A DNA stretch of 64,000 nucleotides from Streptomyces albidoflavus (GTDB lineage Bacteria > Actinomycetota > Actinomycetes > Streptomycetales > Streptomycetaceae), in the NCBI RefSeq assembly GCF_000719955.1, contig NZ_JOII01000004.1, positions 62,001 to 126,000 on the forward strand, in the 5' to 3' direction. Within the stretch, counting starts at the first letter, position 1. Every line of letters begins with the position of its first letter. Below are positions 58,398 to 64,000 of this stretch, in pieces. Both the position numbers and the translations under genes were made by a program. The notes under the pieces are model-generated. The model did no database searches, was not told where the DNA came from, and worked only from the letters and a program-made list of their open reading frames with translations.

Positions 58398-60313
58398 TGC
58401 GCCGTGCCGGGGTCCGGTTCGGTGCCGGGGGTGGCCAGGCGGTGGCTGAGGCGGTGCAGACGCAGGGCCCACTGGACCTCGACGGCGCGGCCGGGCTCCT
58501 TCCACCCCTCGCCGAGGACGGTGCTGATCCGGGCGAGCCGCTGGTAGAGGGTGTTGGGGTGGATGTGGAGGGCCTCGGCGGTGGCGGTGTGCCGGGAGGT
58601 GTGGGTGAGGTAGGCGTCGAGGGTCTCGGTGAGCCGGGTGCCGTGGGCACGGTCGTGGTCGGCGAGGGGGCCGATGGTGGCGGCGACGAAGCGGTCCAGG
58701 GTGCCGTCGCCGGCGTTGCTGAAGAGTGCCTCGTAGATGCCGAGTCCGTCGCTGTCGGCGGCGGCGCCGGTGCGGCCGAGGGCGTGCAGGAGGCGCAGGC
58801 CCGAGCGGGCGCGGCGGTGGGCGGCGCGGATGGTGGCGATGGTGCCGTCCGCGGGGGCGGCGACGGCGGTGACGGGTTCGGGGGCGACGCGGTCGCGGGC
58901 GTCGGCGGGGGTGGTGGGGAGCAGGGCGACGCCGAGGCCGCCGTACTCGACGGACCAGCCCTGGTGGTGGCGGGCGGCGCGGGCGGCGGCCGGTCCGGCC
59001 TGCGGGCCGTCGAGGACCAGGACGGTACGGACGGCGGCGGGGTCGATGCCGCCGGAGCGGGCGCGGCGCAGCAGGACGGCGTCGTCGGTGGTGCCGTCGA
59101 GGAGGGCGGTGAGGTACTCGCCCCGGACGCGGCGTTCGGCTTCGGTGGCGGCGCGTTCGGAGGCGAGGACGAGGCCGATGACGGTGGCGCCGGTCTCCAG
59201 GGAGCGCACGGTGTTGGCGTCGAAGGGCTGGTGGCGGCGGGCGACGACGCAGCCGGCGTACTCGTCGGCGACGACGACGGGGGCCAGCGCCCAGTGGCCG
59301 TCGGGGGTGTCGCGCAGCCGGGTGGCGCGGTCGGCGGGGCCGGTGAAGCAGGAGGCGGGCGGGCCGGTGTCGGCGGTCAGGACGGTGGCGAGGGCCTCCG
59401 GGGCGGGCTCGGTGGCCCCCGTGGGCAGGGCGGTGTCGTGGGCGTCGAGGACGGTGATGCCGGCGCCGAGGGCGTCGCGGAGCGCGTCGGTGACGGCGTG
59501 GAGGCCGGCGCCGCCGAGGACGATGTGGGTGAGCCGCTGATGGAGGGCGACGGCGCGGCGGTCGGCCTCGGCGCGGCGGCGCAGTTCGGCGGTGGTGCGC
59601 TGGTGGCGGTCGAAGAGTTCGGCGTTGTGCAGGGCGAGGGCGGCGTGTGCGGCGAGCGCGGTGAGCAGCGTCGTCTGGTGGTCGGTCCAGGTGCGGGGGA
59701 CGCGCTGGGCGACGAGGAGGACGCCGATGGTCTCCTCGCCGACGCGCAGCGGGACGCCGAGGATGCCGCGGAGCTGTTCACCGGCGGCCGCGGCGTCGAC
59801 GGTGGCGGCGTGGGTGAGGTGGTCGTCGTGGAGGTAGTCGGCGCACCAGTGGGGCTGTCCGGTACGGACGACGAGGCCGCCGAGGCCGACGCCGCGGGCG
59901 AGTTCGACGCCGCGCAGGGCGGAGCCGATGGAGCCGTCGACGACTTCGATGCGCAGGGCCGCGTCGTCCTGGGCGAGCATGATGTACGAGAGGTCGGTGC
60001 CGAGCAGGCGGCGGGCCTGGGCGGCGACCTCGTCGAGGACGTCCTGGGGTGCGTGCAGGGCGGCGAGGCGGCGGGCCAGGTCGTTGAGGACGGCGGTCTC
60101 GGCGGCCTGCCGGGTGCGCGCCTCCAGGAGGGCGTGGACGTGCAGGGCGCGCCGCGCCTCGGCCTCGACGGCCGGGTGGGTCTCGGGCTCCTGGGCCGCG
60201 ACGAGGCGGTGGCGGCACTCCTCCAGGGCGGCGAGCGGGGCGCCTTCGGCGAGCAGCTTCAGCCAGGGGCTGGCGGTGGCGTGCGGCGGGGCGGTGCCGG
60301 CGGGGTCCGGCAT
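58376..60313 (-). CDS. GAF-domain PucR/CdaR-type transcription regulator
   Basis: This 645-residue regulator has an N-terminal helical part, a GAF domain (about residues 80-235; LLGTDLSYIMLAQDDAALRIEVV to IGVLLVAQRVPRTWTDHQTTLL in substance), a middle domain and a C-terminal PucR helix-turn-helix (LDAYLTHTSRHTATAEALHIHPNTLYQRLARI). Similar proteins control fatty-acid, polyketide or aromatic catabolic genes. The ATG start at 60313 is used. It is convergent with the FAD oxidase gene and follows the LysR gene on the same strand by 119 bases; target genes are unknown. Confidence 0.92.
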   Translation of the reverse strand: MPDPAGTAPPHATASPWLKLLAEGAPLAALEECRHRLVAAQEPETHPAVEAEARRALHVHALLEARTRQAAETAVLNDLARRLAALHAPQDVLDEVAAQARRLLGTDLSYIMLAQDDAALRIEVVDGSIGSALRGVELARGVGLGGLVVRTGQPHWCADYLHDDHLTHAATVDAAAAGEQLRGILGVPLRVGEETIGVLLVAQRVPRTWTDHQTTLLTALAAHAALALHNAELFDRHQRTTAELRRRAEADRRAVALHQRLTHIVLGGAGLHAVTDALRDALGAGITVLDAHDTALPTGATEPAPEALATVLTADTGPPASCFTGPADRATRLRDTPDGHWALAPVVVADEYAGCVVARRHQPFDANTVRSLETGATVIGLVLASERAATEAERRVRGEYLTALLDGTTDDAVLLRRARSGGIDPAAVRTVLVLDGPQAGPAAARAARHHQGWSVEYGGLGVALLPTTPADARDRVAPEPVTAVAAPADGTIATIRAAHRRARSGLRLLHALGRTGAAADSDGLGIYEALFSNAGDGTLDRFVAATIGPLADHDRAHGTRLTETLDAYLTHTSRHTATAEALHIHPNTLYQRLARISTVLGEGWKEPGRAVEVQWALRLHRLSHRLATPGTEPDPGTAQGVRGED

Positions 60314-60432
60314 GGGGGTCCCTTCCGTGGCCGGGCGGCTGCCCGGCCGGTCGTGCGGTGTGTCCGGGGTGGCGGGCCGGACACGGCTGGTGCTGGGGGG
60401 ACCTTACGCGGCGGTGGGACGGGCGGCGGGGA

Positions 60433-61392
60433 TCAGGGGGGTGCGCCGAAGCGGGGGTGGGCGGCGAGCCAGGCGCGGTAGCTCTCGCTGCGGCCGGCCG
60501 CCTCGCGGTAGGCGGCGCGGGCGTGGCCGAGGACGGCGGCCGCGGCGCCGGCAGCGGGTGAGCCGGGGTGGTGGCCCAGGAGGTGGCGCCAGCTGAGCGG
60601 GGCACCGGCGAGGGGGCGGGTGACGAGGCCGGGGGTGGGCGGGAAGGTGGCGCGGCACAGGCCGACGGCACGGCCGACCTGGACGAGGTGGACGCAGGAG
60701 GCGGTGTCGGTCTCGAAGACGGAGAGCGGGGTGAATCCGGCGCGGGCGCAGGCGGCGGTGAAGCAGTCGGCGAAGCAGCCGTCGCCGGGGACGTCGGTCC
60801 ACGCCTCGTGGGAGAGGCGGGCGAGGGGGATCTCGTCCTCGCCCGCGAGGGGGTGGCCCTCGGGGAGCATGACGAAGACCGGGTCGACGCCGACGGTCTG
60901 CCAGACGAGTTCCGTCTCGCGGGGCGGGGCGCTCTCGCCGCAGACGCCGACAAGGGCGTGGTCGAGGCGTCCGGCGGCGAGCAGGGAGCTGATCGCGTCG
61001 ACCGACCAGGAGGTGTGGGTGGAGACGGGGGCGGCGGGCTCGGCGGCGGCGAGGCGGTCGACGAGGGCGCCGAGGAGCGGTCCGTGGGTGGCGCCGAGGC
61101 GGAAGCGGCGGACCCGGTTCCAGGAGTTGGCGAAGCGGACGGCGTCCTCCTGGAGCTGGCGCATGGCCGGCAGGACGACGCGGGCGCGTTCCAGGACGAG
61201 TTCGCCGAGCAGGGTGGGGCGGGCGCCGGTGTGGTCGCGGTCGAAGAGGGGGCCGCCGAGGGCCTTCTCGATACGCCGCAGCTGGCTGGAGAGGGCGGGC
61301 TGGGCGAGGCCGAGGGCGGCGGCCGCGCGGGTGAGACTGCCTTCGTCGGCGATGGCCCGTACGGTCCGCAGGTGACGCAACTCCAGGTCCAT
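60433..61392 (-). CDS. LysR-family regulator
   Basis: This 319-residue regulator has the LysR winged helix (ELRHLRTVRAIADEGSLTRAAAALGLAQPALSSQLRRIEKALG in substance) and a substrate-binding domain of standard length. The ATG at 61392 lacks a ribosome site and stands six bases after a TAACTT hexamer, consistent with a leaderless message. It is divergent from the PAS-domain gene. The gap holds inverted repeats CGGCAATAC/GTATTGCCG and the palindrome GGCATATGCC, fitting a LysR regulatory region controlling itself and the PAS gene. Confidence 0.92.
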   Translation of the reverse strand: MDLELRHLRTVRAIADEGSLTRAAAALGLAQPALSSQLRRIEKALGGPLFDRDHTGARPTLLGELVLERARVVLPAMRQLQEDAVRFANSWNRVRRFRLGATHGPLLGALVDRLAAAEPAAPVSTHTSWSVDAISSLLAAGRLDHALVGVCGESAPPRETELVWQTVGVDPVFVMLPEGHPLAGEDEIPLARLSHEAWTDVPGDGCFADCFTAACARAGFTPLSVFETDTASCVHLVQVGRAVGLCRATFPPTPGLVTRPLAGAPLSWRHLLGHHPGSPAAGAAAAVLGHARAAYREAAGRSESYRAWLAAHPRFGAPP

Positions 61393-61398
61393 ACCAGG

Positions 61399-61427
61399 AA
61401 GTTAGGGGCGGGCGGCGGTGGCGGCAA
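61399..61427 (-). promoter_or_regulatory. Leaderless promoter of the LysR gene
   Basis: On the minus strand: TTGCCG (61427-61422), 17 bases, TAACTT (61404-61399), then six bases to the ATG at 61392. The -35 box lies inside the left repeat CGGCAATAC. Confidence 0.65.
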
Positions 61428-61482
61428 TACGGCGAGGGGCTTCCGGCATATGCCAGGAGCACCATCGCGTCGAGTATTGCCG
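61422..61482. promoter_or_regulatory. LysR binding region with three symmetric elements
   Basis: CGGCAATAC (61422-61430) and its exact inverse GTATTGCCG (61474-61482) flank the perfect palindrome GGCATATGCC (61445-61454). Spacing of several helical turns suits a tetramer touching recognition and activation sites. Confidence 0.6.
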
Positions 61483-61570
61483 AATCCCTCACAGGCCACC
61501 GGGCGCTGTGCGACAGTCGTACCCGGCCCAGCGTCAGTCACCGCCGTACCGCCCTCGTATCGGAGTACGT

Positions 61571-62836
61571 ATGTCCTCGCGCTCCCCGGTCTCCCCCGCA
61601 GCCGAGCCGTCGGTACGCGGCTCCGTGCGGGCGCTGATCGACGGGACGCGGCGGGTGCGGGGCGCGCTCGACGCCGTGCGGCAGGGCGCGGAGGGCGGCG
61701 AGCCCGACCCGCCGCGCCGCCGCGCGCTCTACGACCTGGCGCTGCGCCAGCTGGACGACGTGGGCGGGCATCTCGGGCGGCTCAGCGAGGGCTGGCCCGG
61801 GGCGGAGCCGCCGGCGGCGCCGGGCGGCCCGGAGGCCACCGAGGGCAGCGCCGAGTGGGACCTGCTCACCGACGAGGTCTGCTGGTCGCCGGAGCTGTAC
61901 CGCGTGCTCGGCCGCGAGGCGGGCTCCCGCGCCCTCTCGCTGGACGAACTCCCCTCCCTCCTGCTCCCCGAGGACCAGCCGCTGCTGACCGCGATGGTCA
62001 CCGACTGCCTGATCGACGGCCGGCCGATGGACGGCGCCTTCCGCGTGGTCCGGGGCGACGGCACCGTCCGCACCCTGCACATGAACGGGGCCCCGGTCCT
62101 CGACGAGCACGGCTCCACCGCCTCCCTGCGCGCGGTGCTCCGCGACGTCACCGCCGCCGGGACCCCGGTCGGCCGCACCGGCGCCACCCCTCCCCCGCCC
62201 TCCGCGCCGGCCGGTCCGGCGGCCCGCACCACGACGGCCGTACGCGAGCTGCCGCCGGGCCCCGACGCGGCGGCGGACAGGACGTGGTGCGACACGCTGA
62301 CCCTGCCGGACGGCCGCACGCTGCTCGCGCTGGGCGAGCGTCCACCCGGGCTCAGCCGCGACCTGCTGGTGGGCACGGTGCGCGGGCTGGTCGCGGGCGG
62401 CGAGACGCCGCAGGACGCGCTGGAGCTGGCGGCGGCGCTGCTGCCGGGAGCGGACCCGGTCGGCCGCGCGCTGTGCTGCGTGCACGACCCGGTGACCGGC
62501 GCCCTGGACTGGGGCCGCACCGACGGCCATCCCGCGCCGCTGCTCCGGCACGAGGGCGTAGTCCTTCCGCTGGACCACGGCGGCCCCGGGGAACACCTGC
62601 TCCCCGGCGACCTGCTCCTCCTGCACACCACCGGAACCGGCCACGACAACTCCACCGACCTGCTGCTTGCGCTCCCTCTCCCCCTGGACGGGCACCTCGA
62701 CGCCGACGCCTGTGCCGATCTCGCGGCCGACGCGCTCGCCGGCGCCGCCGGACCGTCCGAGGACGGGCAGCGCGGAGCGGCACGGGTGATCGCCGTCCGG
62801 GTCGGCTCCGGTGCGGGGCAGGCCGGGCACGGCTGA
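61571..62836 (+). CDS. PAS-domain protein with degenerate PP2C-like C-terminus
   Basis: This 421-residue protein has an N-terminal helical part, a PAS-3-type fold (about residues 95-195; WDLLTDEVCWSPELYRVLG and GAFRVVRGDGTVRTLHMNGAPVLDEHG in substance), a Pro-rich linker and a C-terminal domain that looks like the second half of a SpoIIE/RsbU PP2C phosphatase: LCCVHDPVTGALDWGRTDGHPAPLLRHEG and LLPGDLLLLHTTGTG. In active enzymes the last block reads YTDG; here Asp is Thr, and an earlier Asp-Gly metal block is not seen. It is probably a sensor or anti-anti-sigma partner without phosphatase activity. The ATG at 61571 follows GGAG. It is divergent from the LysR gene. Confidence 0.85.
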   Translation: MSSRSPVSPAAEPSVRGSVRALIDGTRRVRGALDAVRQGAEGGEPDPPRRRALYDLALRQLDDVGGHLGRLSEGWPGAEPPAAPGGPEATEGSAEWDLLTDEVCWSPELYRVLGREAGSRALSLDELPSLLLPEDQPLLTAMVTDCLIDGRPMDGAFRVVRGDGTVRTLHMNGAPVLDEHGSTASLRAVLRDVTAAGTPVGRTGATPPPPSAPAGPAARTTTAVRELPPGPDAAADRTWCDTLTLPDGRTLLALGERPPGLSRDLLVGTVRGLVAGGETPQDALELAAALLPGADPVGRALCCVHDPVTGALDWGRTDGHPAPLLRHEGVVLPLDHGGPGEHLLPGDLLLLHTTGTGHDNSTDLLLALPLPLDGHLDADACADLAADALAGAAGPSEDGQRGAARVIAVRVGSGAGQAGHG

Positions 62837-62967
62837 ACAGCGGTACGCCGCAGGCGTGTCCGGGCACCCGTGGGAGCCGGGGCACCGGTGAGGACCGTCC
62901 GTCCACCACGCCTCACGGGCGTGCGGAGTGACGGGGTGTCGTCAGGGTGGCGCGGGAAGCGGGACGG

Positions 62968-64000
62968 TCAGGCCGGGGCCGCGCGCCAGCCGCCGGAGGA
63001 CTTGCCCTCGCCCGGCATCACCATCTTGATCTCCTCGCGCAGGCTCTCGATCTTCGGGTAGCCCGCGTAGTGCGCGGTGAGCCGGTACATCTCCCGCAGC
63101 CGGTCCCAGGTGCGGTGCGAGGAGTTGTCGGACATCGAGGCCAGGGCGAGACGCGCGTACCGGTCGGCCTGTTCCGGGTCGTCGGCGATGAAGCAGGCGG
63201 AGGCGAGCGAGAGGTGGTCGAAGATCTTCGACCGCTCCCGCTGGTCCTGGCGGAGCTCCAGGGCGATCTTGGCGTGGTGCTCGGCCTGCTTCGCCGCCGC
63301 CGGCTCGTGCTCGGCGAGGGTGCGGTAGGCGAGTGCCTGCATGCCGTGCAGGTCGGCCTTGTCGAACATCTGCATCCAGTTGGGCGGTTCGGCGTCGCCG
63401 CGGTCGGAGACGAAGAGCGTCTCGGCCTCGCCGAGGGTGCGGCGCATGGCCTGCCCCCGGCCCATCGCCGCCTGCGCCCACGCCTCGATGGTGCGGAACA
63501 TGGCGCGGGTGCGGGGCAGCGCCTCCTCGCCGGAGCCGGTCTTGGCCAGCTTCATCAGGTCGAGCGCCTCGTCCGGGCGGCCGAGGTGGACCATCTGGCG
63601 GGCGGCGCGCGAGAGCGCCTCGCCGGCGCGCGGGCGGTCACCGCCCTCGCGGGCGGCGTGGGTGGCGATGACGAAGTACTTCTGCGCGGTGGGCTCCAGG
63701 CCCACGTCGTGGGACATCCAGCCGGCCAGGACGGCGAGGTTGGCGGCCACGCCCCACAGGCGGCGCTGGAGGTGCTCGGGGTGGCGGTAGGAGAGCATGC
63801 CCCCCACCTCGTTGAGCTGGCCGACCACGGCCTTGCGCTGGAGGCCGCCGCCCCGGGAGGCGTCCCAGGCGCGGAAGATGTCGACGGAGTGTTCCAGCTC
63901 CTCGACCTCCTGCGAGCCGACCGGGGCCGCCTCGTAGCGGTCGAAGCCCGCCTGGTCCCCGTAGCCGCCCCGCGGCCCCGGGAGGGTGGCGGGGGGTGCG
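62968..64000 (-). CDS. NsdA-like TPR regulator, C-terminal part (runs off window)
   Basis: The last 343 codons are present; the gene continues past 64000. The visible start FDRYEAAPVGSQEVEELEHS and FRAWDASRGGGLQRKAVVGQLNE matches the conserved joint of NsdA-type proteins, which have an N-terminal Cro/C1-type DNA-binding part and a long TPR-like domain. The rest is helical repeats (LAVLAGWMSHDVGLEPTAQKYFVIATHAAREGGDRP in substance). NsdA and NsdB lower sporulation and antibiotic production in Streptomyces; this is one of several paralogues, so the same role is not certain. It is convergent with the PAS gene across 131 bases. Confidence 0.85.
   Translation of the reverse strand, partial: APPATLPGPRGGYGDQAGFDRYEAAPVGSQEVEELEHSVDIFRAWDASRGGGLQRKAVVGQLNEVGGMLSYRHPEHLQRRLWGVAANLAVLAGWMSHDVGLEPTAQKYFVIATHAAREGGDRPRAGEALSRAARQMVHLGRPDEALDLMKLAKTGSGEEALPRTRAMFRTIEAWAQAAMGRGQAMRRTLGEAETLFVSDRGDAEPPNWMQMFDKADLHGMQALAYRTLAEHEPAAAKQAEHHAKIALELRQDQRERSKIFDHLSLASACFIADDPEQADRYARLALASMSDNSSHRTWDRLREMYRLTAHYAGYPKIESLREEIKMVMPGEGKSSGGWRAAPA

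Overview
The window is very GC-rich, has strong G/C preference at third codon positions, uses many GTG starts, and carries families typical of actinomycetes (an NsdA-like regulator, twin-arginine secreted hydrolases, paired IclR and LacI regulators). It looks like accessory chromosome from a Streptomyces or close relative. I saw no rRNA, tRNA, insertion sequence, prophage or CRISPR array, and no TTA codon inside a called gene.

Layout. (1) 1-7.8 kb: the start of a secreted cell-wall-type protein, a three-gene molybdenum hydroxylase operon read leftward under a divergent TetR regulator with twin operators, and a two-component system. (2) 7.9-20.3 kb: a likely catabolic supercluster. A leftward operon encodes an MHS-type importer, two short-chain dehydrogenases, a flavin dehydrogenase and a SnoaL-like protein, with a second SnoaL-like gene beside it. 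Two convergent IclR regulators separate it from a rightward operon of homogentisate-dioxygenase-like enzyme, unknown protein, fumarylacetoacetase and both 3-oxoacid CoA-transferase subunits. The two outward promoter regions share the motif GTGTGCG-N5-CGCAC. (3) 20.4-30 kb: a DUF551-like gene and a LacI-headed catabolic cluster (flavoenzyme, hydantoinase A-like protein, unknown 210-residue protein, permease, Tat-exported propeller-like protein, esterase).

(4) 30.1-40.6 kb: a leftward set of five-part peptide ABC transporter genes, a creatininase-family amidohydrolase, a glucarate-dehydratase-like enolase and a RidA enzyme, mostly joined by 4-base overlaps. A degenerate ROK protein sits inside it, and an IclR plus serine hydrolase pair points away from it. 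This looks like uptake and breakdown of an unidentified amide or peptide compound. (5) 40.6-47.7 kb: an extracytoplasmic protein, a disaccharide phosphorylase with beta-phosphoglucomutase, an ATP-dependent DNA ligase and a GNAT acetyltransferase.

(6) 48-54.9 kb: a compact LacI regulon with a GH3 glucosidase, a LacI repressor, a secreted glycosidase with a discoidin domain and a secreted DUF1996 protein. Four copies of a palindrome around GAGAGCGCTCTC lie at their promoters, three of them close to recognisable -35/-10 boxes. (7) 55-64 kb: a secreted N-acetylmuramoyl-L-alanine amidase, a GlcD-type oxidase, a GAF/PucR regulator, a LysR regulator with a likely leaderless promoter, a PAS protein with a degenerate PP2C-like end, and the C-terminal part of an NsdA-like regulator.

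All functions are read from sequence motifs and recalled family features. Substrates are inferred and mostly unknown.
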